A stretch of 15,294 nucleotides of DNA from FEN-1297 sp046705645. GTDB lineage: Bacteria > Bacteroidota > Ignavibacteria > Ignavibacteriales > Ignavibacteriaceae. The first letter of the stretch is position 1; the number at the start of each line of letters is the position of its first letter. Positions 7,828 through 15,129 of this stretch are shown in pieces. The stretch is from the NCBI GenBank assembly GCA_046705645.1, contig JBJKQE010000300.1, positions 1 through 15,294 on the forward strand. Direction: 5' to 3'. Both the position numbers and the translations under genes were made by a program. The notes below the pieces were generated by a model. The model saw only the letters and a list, made by a program, of their open reading frames with translations, was not told the origin of the DNA and searched no databases.

Positions 7828-8634
7828 GTGAAGAATAATGTAAGATTATTTTCGGTTATTTATGCAATTGTTTTTACAAATTTAATTGAGGTAATTTTAA
7901 AAAAATTTGATCTCGATACATATATTATTTTAGCAGGCTTTAGGTTTCACTTAATCATGATAATGCCTGTATTTTTTATCTTTCGAGCAAATCAATTTGA
8001 TTACATAAAAAAAATTTTGTTAAAGCCTTTATACAATAAAACATTTCAACCAATCGGCTGGATATTTTTACCTCTTATTATAATTTTAATATTACTCTAT
8101 ATCTTAAAATTGATAAAAATCGGCGATCCCGAATATTTTTATGAATTCGGATTTTCATCTATTATAGATTTTCCGATATATTTATTATGGAACTTACCTC
8201 AGCTGTTAATAGCCTTAATTTTTTTTATTGTTATTCAGCCCTTATTCAAATATCAGCTCGCTGCTACAACAATTATTATAATTGCATTATGGATTCTTGA
8301 GTTTATTCCAATGAATAAGGAAAAAATAAATATTTACGGTTTAATGTCTTTATTTTTTTCTGCCGCAGTTATCAGCCTGATTATTAAATATTTTCAAAAT
8401 ATTTACTGGATATCGATCATAATATTTTCCATTTTGTGGAGTAATCTTTTAGCCTTCGGCAGCAAATCCCAAACCTTAATTCATATCTTATTTGCAGCTA
8501 CTTATAATTCATGGGATGGTTTTTTTGAAGTTAGTAAAGGTTTAATTAATTTTTTACTGCCGGCGCAAATATTAATCACAATAATATTAATCTCTTTTTC
8601 AATATTAAAAAGAAAACATAAACATATTTTTTAA
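7828..8634 (+). CDS. Polytopic membrane protein of unknown function
   Basis: A 268-residue, very hydrophobic protein with about eight membrane helices (near 8-25, 32-52, 76-96, 116-140, 144-161, 171-187, 191-209 and 240-260), short loops and a basic KRKHKHIF tail. I do not recognise it with confidence. The helix number, the WNLPQ segment entering the fourth helix (121-125) and the HILFAATYN segment near 219-227 faintly recall the CPBP (CAAX protease/bacteriocin-processing) fold, but the EExxxR catalytic motif of that family is absent, so an active protease is unlikely. GTG start 6 bp after the DUF2231 stop and no clear Shine-Dalgarno, consistent with translational coupling. The sequence is rich in Ile and Leu codons ending in A or T, like its neighbours, and shows no sign of transfer. 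Confidence 0.8.
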   Translation: MKNNVRLFSVIYAIVFTNLIEVILKKFDLDTYIILAGFRFHLIMIMPVFFIFRANQFDYIKKILLKPLYNKTFQPIGWIFLPLIIILILLYILKLIKIGDPEYFYEFGFSSIIDFPIYLLWNLPQLLIALIFFIVIQPLFKYQLAATTIIIIALWILEFIPMNKEKINIYGLMSLFFSAAVISLIIKYFQNIYWISIIIFSILWSNLLAFGSKSQTLIHILFAATYNSWDGFFEVSKGLINFLLPAQILITIILISFSILKRKHKHIF

Positions 8635-8650
8635 GGAAATTTTTATTTTG

Positions 8651-8658
8651 TATTTTTG
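8651..8658 (+). promoter_or_regulatory. Possible Bacteroidota-type -7 promoter element
   Basis: TATTTTTG fits the TAnnTTTG element used by the primary sigma factor of Bacteroidota. It lies 30 bp before the ATG of the exported protein gene at 8689, inside the 54-bp gap after the membrane protein gene, and would give a short leader of roughly 25 nt. No clear -33 TTG partner is visible, and T-rich DNA matches this element easily. If real, it starts a second transcription unit within the series. Confidence 0.22.
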
Positions 8659-8688
8659 ATTATTCAAGTCCGAAGAAGTATTTAACCA

Positions 8689-9279
8689 ATGAAAAAAATA
8701 ATTTTGTCCATAGTCCTTTTAAGTATTTCGCCAGTTTTACCGCAAGGATTTTCATCTAATCACGCACAGGGATTTTTCATTGCGTTTGCAGTTGGTCCAA
8801 GAATTCCGGTTAGTAGTTTTTCAAATTCTTCAGACTTGGGTTACGGATTTAATGTAGAAGTTTCATATACTAACGATGCTTACCTTCCTGTTTTTGTTTA
8901 TGGCAAAATCGGGTTTAACCAGTTCCCGGGCTCGCAGCAATTTTATGAAGTTACTGATTATTCCAATTATTCTACCAGCGCATTGCCGGTAAGTTTGGGT
9001 ATTAGATATTTTTTCACGCCTTTAGTAGAGAATGTAGTTCTTTTTATGCCTATTATAGAAGCATCATTTGATTATACTTATTTTCAAAAACTTCATCAAT
9101 TTAAATTGGCCTCTGGTAAAAGTAATTATCTGGAATACATTTCTAAGTTCGGATTTACTGCAGGTGCGGGACTCTCAATGTTCATGCTTGAGATTGTTGC
9201 ATCATATCATTACGTTCAAACAAATCAATTCATATCGGTTGATCTTAGAGTTAGACTGCCATTGTATATAAGTTTATAA
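8689..9279 (+). CDS. Small exported beta-barrel-like protein, probably outer membrane
   Basis: A 196-residue protein with a Sec-type signal peptide: MKK, a hydrophobic core to about residue 17, and likely cleavage near the PVLPQG segment. The mature part has alternating polar and hydrophobic strands rich in Tyr, Phe and Gly (for example YGFNVEVSYTND, PVFVYGKIGF, SALPVSLGIRYFF, FTAGAGLSMFMLEIVASYHYV, FISVDLRVRLPLYI), the pattern of small outer-membrane barrels of about eight strands. No plug, lipobox or enzymatic motif is visible. The function is unknown; such barrels serve as adhesins, small porins or structural proteins. The C-terminus lacks the terminal Phe that helps many BAM substrates, ending in Ser-Leu instead. 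The gene sits 54 bp after a membrane protein gene and 11 bp before the enoyl-CoA hydratase gene. Confidence 0.78.
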   Translation: MKKIILSIVLLSISPVLPQGFSSNHAQGFFIAFAVGPRIPVSSFSNSSDLGYGFNVEVSYTNDAYLPVFVYGKIGFNQFPGSQQFYEVTDYSNYSTSALPVSLGIRYFFTPLVENVVLFMPIIEASFDYTYFQKLHQFKLASGKSNYLEYISKFGFTAGAGLSMFMLEIVASYHYVQTNQFISVDLRVRLPLYISL

Positions 9280-9290
9280 GTGAGGTTAAA

Positions 9291-10073
9291 ATGTCGTACC
9301 AAAATATATTATTAAAAATAAATGAATCGGTTGCAATTGTTACCGTAAATCGTCCCGAAAAATTAAACGCGCTTAATTCCGGAACAATAGAAGAATTAAA
9401 GGAAGTGTTTGCCGAATTAAATAAGAATGAAAATATTTCTGCGGTTATTATAACAGGCAGCGGTGAAAAAGCTTTTGTAGCTGGCGCGGACATATCGGAA
9501 CTTAATAAACTTAACATGATCAGCGCAAAAACTTTTTCGGAAAAGGGACAGGATGTTTTTAACTTAATAGAGAATTTAAATAAGCCTGTTATTGCAGCAG
9601 TTAATGGCTTTGCTTTAGGAGGCGGATGCGAGCTTGCACTTGCTTGTCATATTCGCTTAGCTTCAGAGAATGCAAAATTCGGACAGCCGGAAGTTAATCT
9701 TGGAATTATTCCCGGTTACGGAGGTACCCAGCGGTTAACCAGACTGGTAAACTCCGGAAGAGCTTTGGAATATATTTTAACCGGAGATATGATAGACGCA
9801 AACGAAGCATTTAGGATCGGGCTTGTAAGCAGGATTTATCCTAAAGAAGAATTGATGACAAAAGCAGTCGAGATGGCTAATAAAATTACTACAAAAGCCG
9901 GAAATGCAGTAAGGTTTGCTGTAAAAGCTGTAAAAGCTGCAGATAGTGTTTCAATGAAGCAAGGTCAGGATTATGAAGCAAGCCTTTTTGCGCTGTGCTG
10001 CGGAACAGAAGATTTTAAAGAAGGAACCTCCGCTTTCCTTGAAAAAAGAAAAGTCGCATTTAAGAATAAATAA
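9291..10073 (+). CDS. Enoyl-CoA hydratase (crotonase family)
   Basis: A 260-residue crotonase. The oxyanion-hole segment AFVAGADI (61-68), the core FALGGGCELALACHIRLA with Gly111 and catalytic Glu114, and GQPEVNLGIIPGYGGTQRLTR with Glu134 are all present. The two glutamates are 20 residues apart, as in rat mitochondrial hydratase (Glu144/Glu164), which argues for true hydration of 2-enoyl-CoA to 3-hydroxyacyl-CoA rather than another crotonase reaction. Short-chain substrates such as crotonyl-CoA are likely, in beta-oxidation or butyrate metabolism. The ATG has a good Shine-Dalgarno, TGAGG at 9281-9285 with 5 bp spacing. No thiolase or hydroxyacyl-CoA dehydrogenase gene is adjacent, so the pathway is probably completed elsewhere; the SDR at 6540 could act on the product but this is a guess. 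Cytoplasmic. Confidence 0.94.
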   Translation: MSYQNILLKINESVAIVTVNRPEKLNALNSGTIEELKEVFAELNKNENISAVIITGSGEKAFVAGADISELNKLNMISAKTFSEKGQDVFNLIENLNKPVIAAVNGFALGGGCELALACHIRLASENAKFGQPEVNLGIIPGYGGTQRLTRLVNSGRALEYILTGDMIDANEAFRIGLVSRIYPKEELMTKAVEMANKITTKAGNAVRFAVKAVKAADSVSMKQGQDYEASLFALCCGTEDFKEGTSAFLEKRKVAFKNK

Positions 10074-10100
10074 TGTCGAAATTAATTTAGCCTTATTCTA

Positions 10101-11123
10101 ATGAATATCTCTCCGTATAAGAAAAAACTTATTCAGGTATTGTTCGCTTTTGCGGTAATATTACTTATTGCAAATATTATTCTATCAAAAATCTATAAGC
10201 TTCCGAAACCTGAAAAGCTTGAAATTTTAAATTCAAATCTTATAAATAAAAAGTTTCTCGGTGCAGTTGACGATTTCGGACTTCAAAAAGATTGGATTAA
10301 AAATCTAAATGAAAAAAAATCAAATGAAACAGGTTTTAATTACCTTATCAATGTACCTAAAGATTTGCCGATTCCGGTAATCCTAGCAGAAATTTATTCA
10401 GCATTCGACCAAACAAATGTTAAAATTAAATCAAGCGAAGAAAAGTTGGGAGGTAAAACCTCGCTTAGTATTTTCGCGGATGATAAATTAATTCTTAACG
10501 CACAATTTAATTATAAAGATAATTTAATTAGAAACTGCGGCAGCATCGGGCTATTGATATCTGACATTGATAAATTAAACAATAAGGATATCGGAAAGTT
10601 AATTCAATTTCCCCAGTCATTTACCGCACTGCTTCTGCCGTCAAAATTATCGCTTAGTTTAAGAGATAGTTTATTGAATAACAGGAAAGAGTATGCCGTG
10701 CTTTTAAATGATAACATTCATGATCTGGATTTTAGATTAAATAAAAGTTTTTCAAAATTTAGATTGGATATTGTAATACGCACTATAATGGGAGCTTTCC
10801 CGAATGCTGTTTTTTATGTAATTGATGATGCATCCAATCTTTATCAATCGGCAGTATATCCTTTTATCAAGGATGAATTTGTTAAAAGAAGAATTAAATT
10901 GATTAAAGAAAGTACTTTCATTCATATAGATGAAGGGAATTTTGAGGAGGTCCAATCTTCTTTAAAAAACATTGTTAAGCCTACAAAGTTAGGAGACCAA
11001 AAACTGGTTCTGCTCCATGCGGATAATTTTGAATTTGCTAAGCCTGAAATTTTTAGTCTTATAAAAATCGGGTATAAATTTATAAAACCTTCCGTCATTA
11101 TTTTAAATGATGGAAAGAAATAA
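10101..11123 (+). CDS. Membrane-anchored protein resembling a degenerate divergent polysaccharide deacetylase
   Basis: A 340-residue protein with one N-terminal membrane helix (about 11-29) after a basic start, so the rest is probably periplasmic. Residues 35-140 form a region I do not recognise. From about 145 the order of elements parallels the divergent polysaccharide deacetylase (DUF610/YibQ) fold: GSIGLLISDIDKL where that family has a IIIDDLG strand, FTALLLP for the FAILP strand, EYAVLLNDNI for the H-x-PM strand, AVFYVIDDASNLYQSAVYPF for the strand with FVDSRT-S, then STFIHID for the RDVFLD strand, and a final QKLVLLHAD strand. The histidines and the NHMGS segment expected for metal binding are not visible, so if the relation holds it is probably not an active deacetylase. 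The relationship rests on pattern only. It follows the hydratase gene by 27 bp and is the last plus-strand gene. Confidence 0.6.
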   Translation: MNISPYKKKLIQVLFAFAVILLIANIILSKIYKLPKPEKLEILNSNLINKKFLGAVDDFGLQKDWIKNLNEKKSNETGFNYLINVPKDLPIPVILAEIYSAFDQTNVKIKSSEEKLGGKTSLSIFADDKLILNAQFNYKDNLIRNCGSIGLLISDIDKLNNKDIGKLIQFPQSFTALLLPSKLSLSLRDSLLNNRKEYAVLLNDNIHDLDFRLNKSFSKFRLDIVIRTIMGAFPNAVFYVIDDASNLYQSAVYPFIKDEFVKRRIKLIKESTFIHIDEGNFEEVQSSLKNIVKPTKLGDQKLVLLHADNFEFAKPEIFSLIKIGYKFIKPSVIILNDGKK

Positions 11124-11319
11124 GGCTAAAAAAGAGAATTAATATTTTGCTTGATAAAGGATGGGGATTTTGCAGAATGGGAGAAATAAAATAGGTTAAA
11201 ATTCCATAGCAAGCATATAAATGAACAAGATATAAAATTACTCTGAAAGAATTAGGTTATAAAGAGTTGAAGGATATGATACTGTCGCAAATAAAAATTA
11301 TTAATGCATATTTTTATTC
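11124..11319. other. Convergent intergenic region
   Basis: 196 bp between the ends of two convergent genes. I see no strong hairpin with a U-tract in either direction. A short open stretch from about 11225 reads in one frame toward the next gene without a usable start and matches nothing I recognise; it may be a decayed coding remnant or chance. Confidence 0.4.
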
Positions 11320-12687
11320 TCAAATCAAATGTCCCGATTCATCAACTTCAATAATCTTCCCCAGTTTCAATTCATCCAATTGATTTATTATTTTATCTTT
11401 TTCACCAACCAAAACAGTAACGACCTGTTCAGGAGAAATATATTTTACAGCAGCATTATTAACATCTTCTAACGTGATATCATTTACACTTTTTATATAA
11501 GTATTAAAATAGTCGTCCGGCAAAGAATGCAAAATTATCCCCGTAATATTTGTAGCAATTTGTTTATACGTCTCAAAGTTTGAAGGAAATTTTCTGATAA
11601 GTGCTGATTTTGCAAACTCTAATTCGCTTTGTAAAACACCTTGTTTTATTTTATTTAATTCGTCATAAATTTCTTTAACTGCATTTCCCGTATTTTCATT
11701 TCCCACTGATGTTGAAACATAAAAATAAGCCTCGTTTTTATAATAATTAAACTGGGAATGGGCGCCGTATGTATATCCTTTCTTTTCCCTTAAATTTAAA
11801 TTTATTCTGCTTGTAAACTGCCCGCCTAATATTGTATTTAGAATTGTCTTGGAAAAATAATCGCCATCTTTTCTTTTGTTAGAAAAATGACCGATCCTAA
11901 TTTCGGTTTGCACAGAATCTTTTTTGTTTACAACATAAATTTGATGTGAATTCTCAGTCCTATTAATTAATAATTGATTTACTGCTGTTGAAGGTTTCCA
12001 GTCTTTAAGTAGAATATTCAGTTGTCCTTTAAGTTTATCTATATTTGAATCTCCGACTACGACTAAAGAAGCATTGTTAGGAGTAATATATTTTGAGTAA
12101 AAATTTTTTAAATCATCGATTGGAATATTCTTTATCTCTTCGTCATATCCCAGTGTACGAAATGCATAAGGACTGTTATTCCCAAATAATATTTTTTCAA
12201 ATACCGAGTCGGCAATTTCATCCGGTTCGTCTTTCAATTGAAGAATTCTTGTTAATACTTTTCTCCGTTCTCGCTCAAAATCCTTATTATTAAAATGAGG
12301 TCTTGCTAATACTGTGCCGAACAGTTCGAGAGACCTTTCGAAATTTTCAGCTAATGACTGAAGTGAAAAGTAAATACTATCCTGCGTACAATAAACACTA
12401 AAATTCGAACCGAGACTGTCAAACTCATCGCTTAATGATAAAGCATCATAGTCACCCGCACCTTCGTCTACAGTCATTGAAAATAAGTTTGCCGTTCCTT
12501 TCTTACCGGCCGGATCGAATACACTTCCGGCATTTGTTACTAAATTTATCTGTATTATAGGCAGTTTATTCTTCCGTATAAAATAAACTTCCAGACCATT
12601 TTCAAGTTTAAATTTTTCAATGCCCGGAAGAGCAAATGAAATTTTACCGGTTTCTTCGGGTTTAATAGTTCTATCGAGTAATTCCAT
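11320..12687 (-). CDS. M16 peptidase homologue lacking the zinc site (non-catalytic partner)
   Basis: A 455-residue M16B-family protein. The two-lobed layout is clear: the first lobe has the GLEVYFIRKNKLPIIQINLVTNAGS strands, and the second carries GGQFTSRINLNLREKKGYTYGAHS, with the Arg300/Tyr307 pair that contacts substrate in family members. Where active enzymes have HxxEH, this one reads ANLFSMTV (66-73): both histidines and the glutamate are gone, so it cannot bind catalytic zinc. It most likely pairs with the upstream catalytic subunit to complete the substrate chamber, as the alpha subunit does in mitochondrial processing peptidase. It has no signal peptide. The Shine-Dalgarno AAGGAAAG (12700-12693) touches the stop codon of the catalytic gene, with 12 bp between the genes, so translation of the two is probably coupled. 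Confidence 0.92.
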   Translation of the reverse strand: MELLDRTIKPEETGKISFALPGIEKFKLENGLEVYFIRKNKLPIIQINLVTNAGSVFDPAGKKGTANLFSMTVDEGAGDYDALSLSDEFDSLGSNFSVYCTQDSIYFSLQSLAENFERSLELFGTVLARPHFNNKDFERERRKVLTRILQLKDEPDEIADSVFEKILFGNNSPYAFRTLGYDEEIKNIPIDDLKNFYSKYITPNNASLVVVGDSNIDKLKGQLNILLKDWKPSTAVNQLLINRTENSHQIYVVNKKDSVQTEIRIGHFSNKRKDGDYFSKTILNTILGGQFTSRINLNLREKKGYTYGAHSQFNYYKNEAYFYVSTSVGNENTGNAVKEIYDELNKIKQGVLQSELEFAKSALIRKFPSNFETYKQIATNITGIILHSLPDDYFNTYIKSVNDITLEDVNNAAVKYISPEQVVTVLVGEKDKIINQLDELKLGKIIEVDESGHLI

Positions 12688-12692
12688 TAAGT

Positions 12693-12700
12693 CTTTCCTT
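12693..12700 (-). promoter_or_regulatory. Ribosome binding site overlapping the upstream stop codon
   Basis: AAGGAAAG on the minus strand, 5 nt before the ATG at 12687, begins on the last A of the TAA of the catalytic M16 gene. The arrangement favours coupled, roughly equal synthesis of the two M16 subunits. Confidence 0.6.
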
Positions 12701-13962
12701 TATGAATTCGGGATTACATGAAGTTCCACATACGGCCTAATTAAATATTTTTCGGCTACTCTTTTAATCCCTTCAATTTGAACATCCTCATATCTTTTTA
12801 AATCGATATTGAAAGAATTTGGTTCACTTAAAAAGAAATTGTAAGAATTAATTTGGTCGGCTAAAGAATCAATATTTTGCATTGAAAAAACAAAGCTTGA
12901 TTTTATACCGTTTTTTGATTTGATTAATTCTTTAGAAGTTACTCCCTCTTTCCTAATTTTTTCCAGTTCATTAAGTATCTCATCCTTTAATTTATTTAAC
13001 CCGACTCCGGGTTTTGCCGTGGCAACTATAAAAAAGAAACCAGCGAACTTTCCGGAAAACTGATAAGCAGAAACATCCTGCGCAAGTTCTTTATCAAAAA
13101 CCAGATTTTTATATAATCTTGAATTTTTAGATCCTGAGAGTATGTCCGATAAAATATCTAATTCTGCGTCATCATCGCTGTACGCAATATCCGAATGCCA
13201 CGCAAGATAAATTCTTTCAAGCTGTACTTTGTCTTTATGTTTTAAAAGGATGCTTTCTTTCAAAGGCAGAGAGTTTATCTTTTCTCTTAAAGGGTGACTA
13301 TTTGCGGGAATGCTTCCGAAATATTTTTCAATTAATTCTTTAGCTTTTGCATTATCAAAATCACCTGCTATAACAAGTGCTGCATTTGAAGGAGAATAAT
13401 ACCTGGTAAAAAATGAAGAAACATCTTTTAATGAATAACTTGTTATATCCTGCAAGTACCCGATAGTCGGCCAGCTGTAAGGATGTTCTTCCGGGAAAAG
13501 ATTTGATAAAAGTATTTCCCAGGCAAGCCCGTACGGCTGATTATCATATCTTTCTAATCTTTCGTTTTTTACAACTCCGATTTGGTTATCCAGTTTTTCT
13601 TGCGTAAGCGCCGGAAGAAAATATCCCATTCTATCTGACTCCAGCCAGAGAATCAGCTCTAGATAATTTGAAGGAACTTTTTCATAATAGTTTGTCCGGT
13701 CAAAACTTGTTGAACCATTTAAACTGCCGCCTGCTTCCTGAATGAATTTAAAATGCATTTCTTTCTGTACATGTTCCGAGCCTTGAAACATCATGTGCTC
13801 AAATAAATGAGCTATACCTGTTTTACCCCTTTTTTCATTAGCGGAACCTACTTTGTACCAGATGTTTGCAGCTACAAGCGGAAGAGTATCATCCTTATAA
13901 AGAATTACCTCAAGGTTGTTTTCCAGCTTATATTTTTCGTATTCAATATTTAATATGTTCAT
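12700..13962 (-). CDS. M16 zinc metallopeptidase, catalytic subunit
   Basis: A 420-residue M16B peptidase. The inverted zinc motif HLFEH gives His52, catalytic Glu55 and His56; the third ligand is Glu134 in VVKNERLERYDNQPYG, 78 residues on, the normal spacing. The flanking NEKRGKTGIAHLFEHMMFQGSEH and GSLNGSTSFDRTNYYE segments are typical. The second lobe has SGSKNSRLYKNLVFDKELAQDVSAY, the equivalent of the partner's Arg/Tyr region, where the glycine-rich loop differs. The family cleaves short unfolded peptides inside a closed two-subunit chamber. No signal peptide is visible, unlike many Bacteroidota M16 proteins, so it may act in the cytoplasm on peptide remnants, though an unusual export route cannot be ruled out. 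It precedes the zinc-less partner by 12 bp, and a terminator lies just upstream of its start. Confidence 0.95.
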   Translation of the reverse strand: MNILNIEYEKYKLENNLEVILYKDDTLPLVAANIWYKVGSANEKRGKTGIAHLFEHMMFQGSEHVQKEMHFKFIQEAGGSLNGSTSFDRTNYYEKVPSNYLELILWLESDRMGYFLPALTQEKLDNQIGVVKNERLERYDNQPYGLAWEILLSNLFPEEHPYSWPTIGYLQDITSYSLKDVSSFFTRYYSPSNAALVIAGDFDNAKAKELIEKYFGSIPANSHPLREKINSLPLKESILLKHKDKVQLERIYLAWHSDIAYSDDDAELDILSDILSGSKNSRLYKNLVFDKELAQDVSAYQFSGKFAGFFFIVATAKPGVGLNKLKDEILNELEKIRKEGVTSKELIKSKNGIKSSFVFSMQNIDSLADQINSYNFFLSEPNSFNIDLKRYEDVQIEGIKRVAEKYLIRPYVELHVIPNS

Positions 13963-13981
13963 ATCGATTAGGATAATTTAA

Positions 13982-14008
13982 GTAAAAAGGGCAGGTAGTC
14001 CCGCCCTT
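13982..14008 (-). terminator. Intrinsic terminator after the signal peptidase gene
   Basis: On the minus strand, AAGGGC (14008-14003) pairs with GCCCTT (13992-13987), with a further GG/CC pairing inside and a short loop, followed directly by a run of T (through 13984). This is a strong factor-independent terminator 36 bp beyond the signal peptidase stop. It ends only about 20 bp before the ATG of the M16 peptidase gene. Confidence 0.85.
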
Positions 14009-14043
14009 CAAATTATTAACATTTAAAATAATAGAAATTATAG

Positions 14044-14979
14044 TTAATGTAAAAGTTTTAGAATTCTGTCAGGTCGTATTGATCCGATTAATTTAAAGAA
14101 ATTAATAAAAGGTATATCTCTATTCCAAGAAAATAATACAATAAATGCTTCGCCTTCAATGTTGTCCGCGGGAACAAATCCCCAATAACGGCTGTCCGCG
14201 CTATCATCCCGGTTATCTCCCATCATAAAATAATAATCTTTTTTAAATGTATATGAAGTGACAGGTTTTCCTTCAATTGTAACAGTACCGTTGTTTACCG
14301 CAACAACTCTTTTACCGAATTCACGATCAATTATGATTTCCCACTGCTCTATATTATTTGTGTTTAATTGAATAGTGTATCCTTTTTTAGGTACTATTAA
14401 AGGTCCGTAATTATCTTCATTCCAGGGCATTCCTCTTGGGAAAATATCCGGATTGATCATAGTTGCAGGTTTTGTGTAAGTTTCCATATATAGAATATGC
14501 GTAGGTATCCAAAATTGTTTATGATTGACATATACAACTTTATTTATTACTTGGATAGTATCGCCGGGGAGTCCAATGCAGCGCTTAACATAACTAACAT
14601 TAAGCTGACTTGCTTTTAAAAGATCCCTATCACCGGGGTATTCGAAAACAACTATATCTTTTCTATGAACTTTACGAAAAGCCGGCAATCTGAAATGAGG
14701 TATTTCTATTTGAGTAAAAGGAATATACCTGGGTGATTCCGAACCATATACAAATTTGTTTACCAATACAAAATCACCAACAAGAATTGTATCTTCCATC
14801 GATCCGGTCGGTATTCTTGTATTTTGAATTACAAATGTAATTATAAAAAATGCTGCTATTGCAGCAAACAGCAACGACTTAATAAATTCCTTAGTCTTTT
14901 CTTTTTGTGTTTTTGGTTTCGCTTTTTCTTCCTCGGATTTAATCCCGAAGAATTTCTTTAAGCCGTCTTTAAATGACAA
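14044..14979 (-). CDS. lepB: Signal peptidase I
   Basis: A 311-residue type I signal peptidase, which removes signal peptides from exported proteins at the outer face of the inner membrane. A charged cytoplasmic head (1-32) is followed by one membrane helix (about 34-52), then the catalytic Ser60 in IPTGSMEDTI, the box C region GDFVLVNKF, and the general base Lys132 in SYVKRCIGLPGD. Box E, GDNRDDSADSRYWGFVP (254-270), is complete. The stretch between boxes D and E is long, typical of larger periplasmic LepB forms. The start is TTG, chosen because GGAG lies 6 nt upstream and no ATG fits the membrane topology. A second, closely similar signal peptidase gene lies immediately upstream on the same strand. 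An intrinsic terminator follows. Confidence 0.97.
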   Translation of the reverse strand: MSFKDGLKKFFGIKSEEEKAKPKTQKEKTKEFIKSLLFAAIAAFFIITFVIQNTRIPTGSMEDTILVGDFVLVNKFVYGSESPRYIPFTQIEIPHFRLPAFRKVHRKDIVVFEYPGDRDLLKASQLNVSYVKRCIGLPGDTIQVINKVVYVNHKQFWIPTHILYMETYTKPATMINPDIFPRGMPWNEDNYGPLIVPKKGYTIQLNTNNIEQWEIIIDREFGKRVVAVNNGTVTIEGKPVTSYTFKKDYYFMMGDNRDDSADSRYWGFVPADNIEGEAFIVLFSWNRDIPFINFFKLIGSIRPDRILKLLH

Positions 14980-14985
14980 TTTTTT

Positions 14986-14989
14986 CTCC
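14986..14989 (-). promoter_or_regulatory. Shine-Dalgarno that sets the TTG start of lepB
   Basis: GGAG on the minus strand, 6 nt upstream of the TTG at 14979-14977. It is one of the clearer ribosome binding sites in the window and supports the unusual start codon. Confidence 0.6.
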
Positions 14990-15129
14990 GACTGTAAGTG
15001 TAATAAAAATTCAATTTATCAATAACGCAAAATAATTGCTGGTTAAAGTTAGGTAAAAATTTTACTATTCCAAGTTATCAAAATCAAAACATGGATATAG
15101 TTATAAATTTTATTAAAGAATTAAGATTA

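Noticed and set aside
9251..9517. Minus-strand open frame opposite the barrel and hydratase genes
   Set aside because: It is a shadow of the enoyl-CoA hydratase frame; the plus-strand gene has clear catalytic motifs and a good Shine-Dalgarno.
11225..11319. Short open stretch that could be a gene remnant
   Set aside because: The frame has no start after its upstream stop and the translation resembles nothing I know. It is too short to separate from chance.
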